64,000 nt of DNA from contig CM061142.1 in the NCBI GenBank assembly GCA_030789695.1, positions 278,869,043 through 278,933,042 of the forward strand, in the 5' to 3' direction. Each line of letters opens with the position of its first letter. Positions within the stretch are counted from its first letter, which is position 1. The position numbers were made by a program, and so were the translations under genes. This document shows, in pieces, positions 22,093 through 31,296 of this stretch. The stretch comes from Scilla litardierei (lineage: Eukaryota > Streptophyta > Magnoliopsida > Asparagales > Asparagaceae). Below the pieces are notes generated by a model. The model did no database searches. It was not told where the DNA came from and saw only the letters and a list, made by a program, of their open reading frames with translations.

Positions 22093-23125
22093 GCTGTATC
22101 ATGTAATATTTCCCATGTCTATAGAAGATCAAAATTTGATTTGCATATAAGTTTCCTACAAATGATTTTATGTACATTTGTGTTTAAGTCTCAGCTATTT
22201 TTTTGTGTGTATGTCGGATAGATTAAGGTTGGCTCTCTCACATGAGCAACCGCCTTATCTTATCAGATGGATAAGATAGAGATGAGACTAGTTTAAAGTC
22301 AAAATCATTAGACAAATGATTTAGAGTCGTGACTTAAACAAGATAGTCGAATAAAAGATCTGCATCATACGGATGCTTACAAAAGATCTGAGATCTGTAT
22401 CACAAGGATATTTGAAAGAGATCTCGTAGGATTTTAAATCCTATCTGTCTTATGCAGGATGAGAGTCCGTGAATATTTCACGAGTAGTAAGGGGACTCAA
22501 AAAGATAGGCACAGTGGTGTCTGATCTTTTCATCCGTACAACATCATTAAGACATACTCTCCCTGGGAAAGGAGTGATGTTGTAATACGTGTTCATACCA
22601 CGTATGCATTTCGACCACTGAGTTAGTAGCAATAGTGTTTGCTATTATGTGAGACTCAAAGGCCATACGGGTCTTAACTCTTACCCTCAAGGACTCCAAT
22701 TGGTTCCTTTAGATTTGACGAGATGATCGCTATCTTAGCGTGTTACTAATGGGCTATGGTAATTCGGCTCGGCGGGGCACGTTAGAAAAGCGAATCAAGT
22801 CAAGATCAGAAGGTTCACAAGAAGAGGAAGATTGATTTCATATTCGCATTTAGACTTTAATGATTCAAAGCTGGCCAGCCAATTGTAATCCAGATGGGAT
22901 TCAATTGTTGAATATAAAGTATAAGAAATGCGAAGAAATAATCTAGGGTAAAGCATGCGTTGAACTACTCAACTTTGCACCTTCGAGGTTGTTGTGTATC
23001 TCTAACAAGTGCACAACAACAGACTCTACGCGCATGACGGTCGCACGGTCTATTTCTCGGTATGATAGATGAAAGAACTAAGGGAAAGACGTTCTCTTAC
23101 AATCCCCTCAAGTGTGAGTGGGAGA
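22093..23125 (+). other. 3' untranslated region of the nested Copia element
   Basis: I see no coding signal. It ends in the purine tract AGTGGGAGA directly before the right LTR. The block contains three similar phrases around AAAGATCTG and CATACGG. Confidence 0.7.
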
Positions 23126-23729
23126 TGTTGGATATGGAAAACGTTTGTACACCCTTGTGGGGATGTACGAGGGAATACGGACCTCGAACGTCACGCACAC
23201 GAAGTCGTGTGCAAAGGGAATCTGTTCCCTTGCGGAGAGGATCTCTGTATGAGTGGGAAAGTCGCATTATATATGCATAAATGCATGCGACATATGGCTA
23301 ATAAAGGGGGAATATCTTAAGCTTATGTTGTACCATGCATATGGTACAACTTAAGCTTATAATGTGCCATGCATCATGGTACACCTTAATTAAGTTGTTC
23401 CAAAGGAACAACTTACCCTAAAATAACTACCTTGGGGGCTATAAATAAGACCCAAGGGTAGCCATTTTCCTTACACCATTTGCATGAAATTCATGCATGC
23501 ATCTTCTTCATAGCGAAGCTCTGCAGAAATATTTCCTCTCCCTCCATCCAAGTTCTTAATCTAAAATAGAGATTTAGATTGTGGATTAGTAGCCTTACTC
23601 CGTTCGTGAGAAGACTCGATCCGTCGTGGCGAATCCAAAGGCAAAGTTCCGAGACTACCGCTCCGCATACGCTAGCGTAAGTCTCCACTTTAATTATCGA
23701 TCCTAACTCTGTTTTGGCAGGATCCTACA
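23126..23729 (+). mobile_element. 3' LTR of the nested Copia element
   Basis: This LTR is 604 bases, the same length as the left one, with TATAAATA at 23440-23447. It is followed by the GCGCC duplication, after which the Tat gag start resumes on the minus strand. Confidence 0.9.
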
Positions 23730-23734
23730 GCGCC

Positions 23735-23791
23735 ATTCCCCTCCTCTGGGATGGGGGGCATGCGCTTCCTTCCATTACTGGCTCGTGCCAT
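23735..23791 (-). pseudogene. First 19 codons of the Tat-type gag
   Basis: An ATG at 23791 on the minus strand opens MARASNGRKRMPPIPEEGN, then the Copia insertion cuts the frame. The target duplication GGCGC restores the same frame at 15415. The ATG lies about 40 bases after the primer-binding site, as expected for a gag start. Confidence 0.7.
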
Positions 23792-23829
23792 TGCTGGTGT
23801 GGTTTGCTTCTTCGTGGGACGGTTTTCGA

Positions 23830-23849
23830 TTCCCACAGACGGTGCCAGA
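23830..23849 (-). promoter_or_regulatory. Primer-binding site of the Tat-type element
   Basis: On the minus strand TCTGGCACCGTCTGTGGGAA follows the LTR directly. It resembles the TGGCGCCGTCTGTGGGAA type seen in Tat elements, with one change. It fixes the element's orientation. Confidence 0.75.
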
Positions 23850-24794
23850 TGTTTCAGAGTGTTTTCTCACTACAAAGCATTGACCGTGGATAACCCGGTC
23901 AACGTGGTCAAGGGGCCCGCTTGGGTCCCTCGGGGGCTTCGAGTCGGTGCAGATGGGGCGAGGGGAAGCCTCGGCCCTGGTTGAGACGCTCGGCCTCGGA
24001 CGTAGGACGACGAGGGGTAGCCTCAGTCGTCCAGCTAGATGCGTGTTCGGTGAAGGGTGAGGGGAAGCCTCGGCCCGGGTCGAGACGCTCGGCCTCGGTA
24101 GGTTGCGCTCGGCCTCGGCAATCGGACGGTGAGGGGAAGCCTCACTCGTCCAGCTGGGCGTGTGGTCGGCGAGGGGCGAGGGGAAGCCTCGGCCCGATGA
24201 TCAGCTGGCCTCCTGCGTAGACTAGAACGCTCGTCAGGGGGCCGGACCTTGGTTCCGGCCAAATCCCCTCCGATGCCTAAGTCAGACAGAGATCTGAAAG
24301 AGGAGGCCCGGCGGAGACGGTTCGACTCGTGAGGAGATCGGAACGGCGTCCCACGGTGCGAGCGGGGGAGGAATGAGATGTGATGGGGGAACTAGGTCGT
24401 TGATGGAGTACCTTAGGCTTTAGATACCTGAGATGCGGTCCCTTGCTTCGTCGTCTTCCTAGCCCTTTTATAGAGCTCCCAGCGTGATTGCCTCTGGCCC
24501 ACGTCCCTTGCCCGCCCTCAATCGTGCCCCCTCAATCCGCCCCCCCCCGCCGCCGCTCCCTACGCCATGCCAGCACCTCCCCATTACTGCCATTTAGTGG
24601 TCGCGCAACCGGGGGAGCGGTTATTGCAGGAGTGGGCGAGTGACCAGCGGGTTATCGGGGCCGGGTCGGATCGACATTCGAGAGGGTCCCTTATAGGGTC
24701 TTGTGGAATGGGCTTGAAGGCGCAGATGGGCTCTCGGCCAGTAGTCGGGCTCCTGGGCTCGTGTCTTTTGGGTCTCGGTCAAATAGGCGTAACA
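23850..24794 (-). mobile_element. 5' LTR of the Tat-type element
   Basis: This LTR is 945 bases, about 98 percent identical to 9037-9979 by eye. A minus-strand TATAAAAG box lies at 24465-24472. The TTTCC duplication follows at 24795-24799. Confidence 0.9.
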
Positions 24795-24799
24795 TTTCC

Positions 24800-25183
24800 A
24801 TTCCTGCCACTTCACCTCCACCCACGACCACTTCCATCGATCCCACAGATCCACCACCCTCCACTTTCGTCACCCCATACGTGCGCCGCAAGAAATTGCA
24901 GGTACGTTCGAGATCACTTCCCCCACCATCCTCTTCCGTCACCGTATCTACCCCATCTATCACCGTATTGGTCACCATTTCCCTACCACTCACCATCACC
25001 ACCACCACACCACCCATTGTTCACACCTCCGCACTCATCCACACACATCCTCCACCCCTCTCCCCACTTCTCCGCACACCCCCACCTCTCCCCTCCACAC
25101 CCATCCATCTTCTGCCGAGGAGGAGGAGGACAATCCCTCTCCTACTTTTTGATTTCTATTTCTTCTTCGATCTTCCCCCCTAG
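24800..25183 (+). pseudogene. Ser/Pro/Thr-rich C-terminal part of the Athila-like frame, right half
   Basis: Composition and proline spacing continue from 8584-9036 after removal of the Tat element and one TTTCC copy. It ends in RRRRTIPLLLFDFYFFF-like residues before a stop near 25183. No catalytic motif is visible. It is the tail of the decayed ORF1-like protein. Confidence 0.45.
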
Positions 25184-26676
25184 CATATTTCTGCATCATC
25201 ATTATCATATCATATTGCTAGCACTCTCATGTCCAGCTTGGGGGAATTCGAATTTTGTGTGTTTTGTCGTGTTTTTCGTTGTGGTGTGCTTGTTTATATA
25301 TGTCGTGTGATATGATTTCCTATCTTTTATTTTCTGTATTTCTTTTTTCACCTTCTTTATTTTTCAGTTTCGTATGTGTGTTTTTCTCGTTTTTCATTCT
25401 CTTTGTGTCGTTGTGTATTCCCCCTATTTTCATTGCCCTCCCGTATTTAATTTTATTGCATTGAGGGCAATGCAAGTTTCAGCTTGGGGGAGTCGCACTT
25501 TGTGCGTCATTTGTGTCTTTTTCTTCGTTTTTGAGTCGTTTTCACCGTGTTTTTCTTTTTTCTTCTCATCTTTTGTTCTCTCTCTCCTAGAGATGACCCC
25601 TTATGATGAATTGCCACAGAATCACACACACACACCTAGCATGGCTTTGATAATCACATTCACTAACCCTAGGAAGCCGAGACCTCTTGTATTTCATGCA
25701 TCGTGGGTCCACTTAGCTTTTATGTGAGTCGTGTGTCGTGACTAGCTTATATAGTGTGCTTCTACTTTGTGATTTTGATTTATATACCTGTCCAGGGATG
25801 ACCCCTAGATTATCATGCTTCGATTTGAATATGCGGTATTTTCTTCTCCTGTCTGCTTCTATATACATGCTATATATATACCGTATACTTCAATTCGCAT
25901 GTGTCGGGATTCCACAGGTAGGACTAGGATAACCAATTTAGCATATGCTCTGATTAGCGAAGAAAATCTCCCTTGCCCAAGTGTTTAGAATCCGATTTCT
26001 TTTTTATTTTACTTGGTACAAATCCCCTCGTCGTGTACCGTTCTCCCACTTGGGAGAGTACACATGTATATACCCAAAAATCCAAAAATCCAAAAAAAGA
26101 GAGAAAAGAAAAACCCAAAAAGAAAAGAAAAGAGAAAAAAATATATGTATAGCCAAAAATCTAAAAAAATACATATATCCAAAACCTAAAAAATTCATGT
26201 GTGAATATTTTCCTACCTACCGAGAATCAAGGGAAGGTGAGAATTTGCACCGAATGTTCTACTCCACATCTTCTCAACCTCCATCGTTTTCGAAAAACTT
26301 GAAATAGAAACTTTCTAGCTATTATCTAGGCGATATTGTGGTGATTTCTTAGTCCCTAGCTGTGGAGTCCCTGATGCATGATACGTTTCGATTCTTACTC
26401 TGTTCTCATGCATGCTTGAGCTATATTCACCGCTTATTTCAAATTGAATCGATATTTGGGTCTCTCCTTAGATATGTGTATATAGAGCTTTACTGCACAA
26501 TGTAGATAGCGACACCGTCTGCTAGCACGCGACCACACTCACTTGCGCTTCATCGCGTCGACCCACGACACTTGTTTGGACTCATATTTCCTTGGTTTAG
26601 TGATGTGTTATGTCGTATGCTTGTTTAGTGTGGCGTGTCTGATTTTGTTGGCCCTGACAGGCGATTTAGGATTTTG

Positions 26677-26679
<3 letters not shown>
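25184..26679 (+). other. 3' non-coding region of the Athila-like element
   Basis: This pyrimidine-rich then A-rich stretch has the phrases CCAGCTTGGGGGAATT (about 25235) and TCAGCTTGGGGGAGT (about 25479), each after a CAATGC- or CTCATG-type context. A poly-purine patch of AAAAATCC and AAAAGAGAAAA words lies at 26080-26200. I see no supported gene; the short ORFs are low-complexity. Confidence 0.5.

Positions 26680-26735
<56 letters not shown>
26680..26735. repeat. TA dinucleotide microsatellite, left flank of the LINE
   Basis: About 28 TA units end exactly where LINE coding sequence begins. A second TA-rich tract lies beyond the Helitron at 30031-30155, suggesting the LINE inserted into a TA repeat. 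Confidence 0.9.
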
Positions 26736-26737
<2 letters not shown>

Positions 26738-28904
26738 TTTTTTCTACCAGCATAACTGGAACATTATTGGCCCTGATGTTGTGGCCGCAGTGCAATCTTT
26801 CTTCAGATCAAGTTGCATGTTGAGGCAGGTAAATCACACGTTCCTTACTTTGGTCCCAAAAAACACTAATGCTTCTTCCTTGGGTGATTACATGCCTATT
26901 GCCTGTTGCAATGTTATCTACAAGGTTATTACCAAAATCATTTGCAACAGGCTGCAGAGATTTATCCATGATCTAGTCTCCCCGAACCAATCAGCTTTCT
27001 TACAGGGGAGATTGATTTCTGATTGTGCTCTGTTGGCTCATGAGCAAATCAGAGATTTTAGCAACCTAATGGGGTCTAGAGCATGTTTAAAACTTGATCT
27101 CAGAAAGACGTTTGACAGTGTTAACAGGGACTTTGTCTATTTCATCTTGCATCAGATGGGGTTTGGCCATAAGTTCATTGGGTGGATTAGGGAATGTATT
27201 TCCACGGCATCCTTTTCCGTAATAGTCAATGGATCTCCTGTGGGACACTTTGGAGGTAACAGAGGGCTCAGGCAAGGTGATCCCCTTTCTCCATACCTTT
27301 TTGTCATTATTATGGAATGCTTCACACTGCTACTGGCCAAGGCCCTGACTAAAGGGAGCATCCAGCCTATGCGGCGAACGGGATCTATTTCTCATTTGCT
27401 TTTTGCTGACGATTTGTTGGTTTTCTGCCGTGCTAACAAAAAATCATTCAGGGGCATTAAAATACTTCTTGAAGAATTCCAGAACTTTACAGGTCTTCAG
27501 ATTAATTGGGATAAAAGTACTTCTATGTTTAGCAAAGGAGTTAAAAATCCGGGTGATCTGGCTAATTATCTTGGAGCTAGACATGGACACGCTATCACTA
27601 CTTACCTTGGACTCCCCCTGTCTCCCAAATACCCCAAGGCTCAAATGTACTGCAGGCTTATTGATAAGTGCAGAAAGCGGATGAGCGGTTGGACGTCTGC
27701 TACTCTTTCGATTGCTGGGCGAATAGAGTTGGTTAAATCAGTAATTTATGGTATGATTATGTTCTGGGTACAAGTGTATAAATTCCCTAATTCTGTTTTG
27801 CGTACCTTAACATCTATGTGTAGAAAGTTCATCTGGGGCCATACAAAAACTTGGTCGTGGCGCGACTCTTGCAGGCCTAAAGAGGAAGGGGGAATTGGAC
27901 TAAGATTACTGGCTGATCTCAATCACGCGGCTGGTATTAAGGTTACATGGAGACTTCTCAGGTGTAGAGGGCTTTGGGCAGAGTACATGCGGGGTAAATA
28001 TAAGGATTCTTCAAATTTGTATGAAGCAAAAGGACTTGCAACACAATCGGGTACTTGGAAATTTCTACTTCATTGCAGAGGCCTTTCGCAGAAAATAATT
28101 GTGAGAAAGGTTGGAGATGGGAAAGATACCCTATTTTGGCATGATAACTGGCTCCCCTGTGGACCTCTAAAATTGCAATACAATATTCCTGATGGCGCCA
28201 GCAAAAAGCGAGTATCCGACTATTGGGACGGTGCAAGGTGGATCGAATGTCCCGACATCCAAAATCTGAGACCTCATTTTCAGCATATGATATTATCTAC
28301 ATGGCCGGATTATTGGGCTTGGAAAAATGACGCTGCCTTTCGATTTAAGGAAGCATGGGACGCTGTGCGAGAGAAGATTTCCACATTCTCTTTTCACAGC
28401 CTTGTTTGGTACAGCAAGCACACCCCAAAATTCTCAATAACTCTATTGCGTGCCTTCAAGGACAAACTCCCCATAAAGATGCGCATGGACAGCTGGCTGG
28501 ACCTTGCCTCAACAAGCTGCGAGCTGTGTTTGGAGGAACCGGAAACTACAGAACACCTATACTTCAAATGCCCTTACTCCAATTATGTCATGCGCAGGGC
28601 CTTACTTAAACTCGGCCACATGGGACCTGATGAGCTGTCTTTGGCTTCGGTTGGAGGATTTTTTATGGAGAAATTCAACAAAACCGGCCAGCTGGGTATC
28701 CTTGCTAGAACAGTACTTGCTTCGTTGGTATGGCATCTTTGGCGTGAACGCAACAGGCGGATATTTGATAATAAGAGTAAACCAAAGACTGCTCTATTTG
28801 ATGACGTCGCTGCAGATGTTCGAATAATTCTGCGCAATTCTGAAGATATATGTCCTGATGCCGCAGATATCTTTGCTAACTGGGATATTTGCGGTATTGG
28901 TTGA
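26736..28904 (+). CDS. LINE reverse transcriptase and zf-RVT domain, 5'-truncated but open
   Basis: The frame is open from the junction at 26736 (GFFYQHNWNIIGPDVV) to the stop at 28904, about 720 codons. Reverse-transcriptase motifs in order: PNQSAFLQGR, KLDLRKTFDSV (first catalytic Asp), QGDPLSPYLF and the catalytic LLFADDLLVF at about 27400. The distal part has the HDNW and CELCLEEPETTEHLYFKCP patterns of the zinc-binding reverse-transcriptase domain of plant L1 elements. No in-frame stop occurs, so the insertion is young, yet it lacks the endonuclease and a start codon of its own. A GTG at 26781 has been used as a nominal start by ORF callers; I see no reason to believe it. Confidence 0.85.
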
Positions 28905-29114
28905 TTTTGCATACCTTGATCAGCCAATTAGCTTGTATCTTGTCTTGTTTTCTGCTTTGTTGTTGTGGTCATGAGAATGGATTCTTGGCCATTTGATCTA
29001 GGGTGACGACGCTTGTGTCCTCTCCCCTAGTCACTTAGTCCAGAATTTTGGTACCAGACTACTTTGTAAATATTTGATCTTTAATACAAATTCATACTTA
29101 CCTTGCAATATATA
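26736..29114 (+). mobile_element. 5'-truncated L1-type LINE
   Basis: The element begins inside the reverse-transcriptase ORF, lacking ORF1 and the endonuclease domain. It ends with about 200 bases of 3' untranslated sequence running into TA repeats instead of a long poly-A. Truncation at the 5' end is the normal result of target-primed reverse transcription. No clean target duplication can be called because both flanks are TA repeat. Confidence 0.85.
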
Positions 29115-30030
29115 TCTATTATACATTTGACAGCATTTTTTGAATCCTAGGGCTGACTAGGACAAGATAAAGAGTGGTGGAGATTTGATCTTGGTAAATC
29201 AATGGTTGAGATTGGATTTTATGAAAATTTTAGTGGGAAAAGTGTCTTGGGAACCAAAACTTTGAAATTAGAAGTGCCTTGGAAAAGATTGTGGAGATTA
29301 AATTTGGGGAAAAAGTGCATTGGGAAAGAGTGTGAAAATTAAATTTGAGGGAAAAAGTGCCTTGGAAACCTAAACTTAGAAATTAAAAGTGCATTGGGAA
29401 AGATTGGGAAGAACCATAATCCATTAACTTAAACAAAATAAAAAATTTTGCGTAGAAAAATTTTGCAGAACAACGAATTAGCGTAAAAAAACACCGATGT
29501 TTGTTGTTACGGTGCACGCGCCGAGGGGCCCGCGCTAAATTTTTTTTACCCTAATTTGTTGTCCCGCGCCAAAGGCGCGGGCGGCGGGCGCCAACTTTAT
29601 TGTTCGACGTCGAATTTGTTGTTCCGCGCAGAAGGCGACTGCGCCGAATTTATTTTTCCGCACCGAAGGTGCCCGTGCCGCTAAATATTTTTACGCTAAT
29701 TTATTGTTCTGTTAAATTTTGGCTATGGAAATAATTTTCGGTGAACAAAGATTTCGCGGGGGAAATACCATGCGCCCGCGCCGCGCTAAATTTTTTTACA
29801 AAGATTTGTTGTTCTGCGGCAAAGGCGCGGGCGCCAAATTTGTTGTTCGACGCCGAATTTGTTGTTCCACGCCGAAGACGCCTGCGCCGAAGGTGCCCGT
29901 GCCGCTAAATATTTTTACGCTAATATACTGTTCTGTTAAATTTTGGCTGTGTACATATTTTTTTGGAGAACAAAGATTTCGCGGGAAAAATGTTAAATGA
30001 ACCGTGCCCGCGGGCACAGGTTATGACTAG
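29115..30030 (+). mobile_element. Short non-autonomous Helitron
   Basis: The right end is diagnostic. The perfect palindrome GTGCCCGCGGGCAC (30004-30017) is followed nine bases later by CTAG (30027-30030) and then T. The left end reads A then TCTATTATACATTTGACAG at 29115. Insertion between A and T with no duplication, a TC start, and a hairpin before CTRR are the Helitron signature. The 916-base body has no ORF and contains an internal duplication: GCCGCTAAATATTTTTACGCTAA occurs near 29684 and again near 29910. The left end is less certain than the right. Confidence 0.75.
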
Positions 30031-30061
30031 TATATATATATATATATATGTATATGTATAT

Positions 30062-30095
<34 letters not shown>

Positions 30096-30155
30096 GTATA
30101 TGTATATATATATATGTATATGTATATATATTTATATATGTATATATATATATAT
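30031..30155. repeat. TA/TATATG microsatellite, right of the Helitron
   Basis: Alternating TA with interspersed TATATG units. It is probably the right half of the TA tract that also borders the LINE at 26680-26735. The Ile/Tyr-only ORFs on both strands are artefacts. Confidence 0.85.
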
Positions 30156-30211
30156 TCTCCCTCCCAGCTCCTACTCTCACTCGTCTTTCTCGAGGACGAG
30201 GAAGGATTCAG

Positions 30212-30224
30212 ATTGGGGGGATTT
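30212..30224 (+). promoter_or_regulatory. Polypurine tract of the Athila-like element
   Basis: ATTGGGGGGATTT follows a GAGGACGAGGAAGGATTCAG phrase and precedes TGACATGTG, a plausible LTR start. The arrangement is common at the 3' end of Athila-type interiors. Confidence 0.55.
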
Positions 30225-30796
30225 TGACATGTGTTTATATTTTATATATCCACGCACGTCTTCTTTGTGTTTTTCCGTTGTTTTCCGTTGTCCCGTGTCC
30301 ATTTTCTTGTGAGTTTTAGTTTTCTTTCACTTTTTGGTGTTTTTGTGTATTTGCAGGAGATCGCCAGTGTCGGGGACATATAACAAAGATATCATGAGTC
30401 CCTGGAGCAATGGGAAAAGTCACGCATGATCCAGGGGGTCAAACGACGAAGATCGCCATTTTTCAGCCCTCAACTGATCGGTTGGACACAACCAACCGAT
30501 CGGGTGGTGCACGCGTGTCCGACCCGGACAGAAGCTGAAGTGATGTGTAGCCCAACCGACCGGTTCGTCGACCGGTTCAAACCAACATGGCTCTCGGCCA
30601 TTTGGAGCTGAATTCCAACCGATCGGGTGACATCTCACCCGATCGGTTCATCTGTAGCTGATTTCCCAAGCGACGACCTGGAGAGTTCAACCGGCGGTTC
30701 GCTGACCGTGCCAAGTCTACAGAACTTTCTGTATTTTTGGGGGGCAATTCCAACCGATCGGTTGAATGGTCAACCGATCGGTTCACTTGATGCTGC
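30225..30796 (+). mobile_element. Partial 3' LTR of the Athila-like element, cut by the assembly gap
   Basis: This begins TGACATGTG after the polypurine tract and runs into N. It shares the CACCCGATCGGTTC word with the 5' LTR remnant at about 6953. A dyad array occupies 30471-30786. Confidence 0.5.
30471..30786. repeat. Array of AACCGATCGGTT-type dyads
   Basis: At least seven copies of a 12-14 base inverted-repeat word occur in about 315 bases. Perfect or near-perfect CAACCGATCGGTTG copies are at 30751-30764 and 30771-30784, with variants near 30471, 30491, 30552, 30617 and 30636. Spacing is irregular. The array is cut by the gap. Confidence 0.8.
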
Positions 30797-31296
30797 NNNN
30801 NNNNNNNNNNNNNNNNNNNNNNNNNNNNNNNNNNNNNNNNNNNNNNNNNNNNNNNNNNNNNNNNNNNNNNNNNNNNNNNNNNNNNNNNNNNNNNNNNNNN
30901 NNNNNNNNNNNNNNNNNNNNNNNNNNNNNNNNNNNNNNNNNNNNNNNNNNNNNNNNNNNNNNNNNNNNNNNNNNNNNNNNNNNNNNNNNNNNNNNNNNNN
31001 NNNNNNNNNNNNNNNNNNNNNNNNNNNNNNNNNNNNNNNNNNNNNNNNNNNNNNNNNNNNNNNNNNNNNNNNNNNNNNNNNNNNNNNNNNNNNNNNNNNN
31101 NNNNNNNNNNNNNNNNNNNNNNNNNNNNNNNNNNNNNNNNNNNNNNNNNNNNNNNNNNNNNNNNNNNNNNNNNNNNNNNNNNNNNNNNNNNNNNNNNNNN
31201 NNNNNNNNNNNNNNNNNNNNNNNNNNNNNNNNNNNNNNNNNNNNNNNNNNNNNNNNNNNNNNNNNNNNNNNNNNNNNNNNNNNNNNNNNNNNNNNN
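30797..31296. other. Assembly gap of 500 N
   Basis: Exactly 500 N, a conventional placeholder length, so the true distance is unknown. Sequence on the right does not obviously continue the LTR on the left. Confidence 0.98.

Larger units (their letters stand above)
15416..23729 (+). mobile_element. Complete Copia element nested in the Tat gag
   Basis: Identical-length LTRs (604 bases each) start TGTTGGATATGG and end GATCCTACA. They are flanked by GCGCC at 15411-15415 and 23730-23734. A tRNA-Met primer-binding site follows the left LTR and a GAGTGGGAGA purine tract precedes the right one. I count seven differences between LTRs, all transitions. At an assumed 1.3e-8 substitutions per site per year this is near 0.45 million years, consistent with being younger than the host Tat element. 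The interior has a 2-kb leader, a gag-pol frame with one frameshift, and a 1-kb 3' untranslated region. The lineage within Copia is not settled; gag resembles Bianca or TAR types. Confidence 0.9.
9037..24794 (-). mobile_element. Tat-type Gypsy element, gag plus antisense ORF, no pol; carries a nested Copia element
   Basis: The two LTRs (9037-9979 and 23850-24794) both read TGTTTCAGAG...GTAACA on the plus strand. They are flanked by TTTCC at 9032-9036 and 24795-24799. The minus-strand orientation follows from a primer-binding site TGGCACCGTCTGTGGGAA next to the right LTR, a GGGGGCAA polypurine tract next to the left LTR, and a gag frame read leftward. After removing the nested Copia element, the interior is about 5.6 kb. 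It contains gag, a plus-strand spliced ORF and a tandem repeat. There is no space for protease, reverse transcriptase, RNase H or integrase and no trace of them. LTRs differ by about 15 bases in 943 by eye. The element looks non-autonomous. Confidence 0.85.
6947..30796 (+). mobile_element. Athila-like Gypsy element, old, carrying several nested insertions
   Basis: Its own sequence is in pieces: 6947-9036 (5' LTR remnant and gag-like frame), 24795-26735 (Ser/Pro-rich C-terminal part and 3' region) and 30031-30796 (3' end and start of 3' LTR). Direct proof of continuity is the duplication TTTCC on both sides of the Tat element, and the Pro/Ser/Thr-rich composition continuing across it. The phrase AGCTTGGGGGA occurs twice after the frame (about 25236 and 25482), as is common in Athila-type elements. 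A polypurine tract at 30212-30224 precedes a TGACATGTG LTR start. No pol is visible. Divergence cannot be measured because both LTRs are incomplete. Confidence 0.6.

Noticed and set aside
29920..30319. Ile/Tyr-rich ORFs on both strands
   Set aside because: They are translations of TA and TATATG microsatellite sequence.
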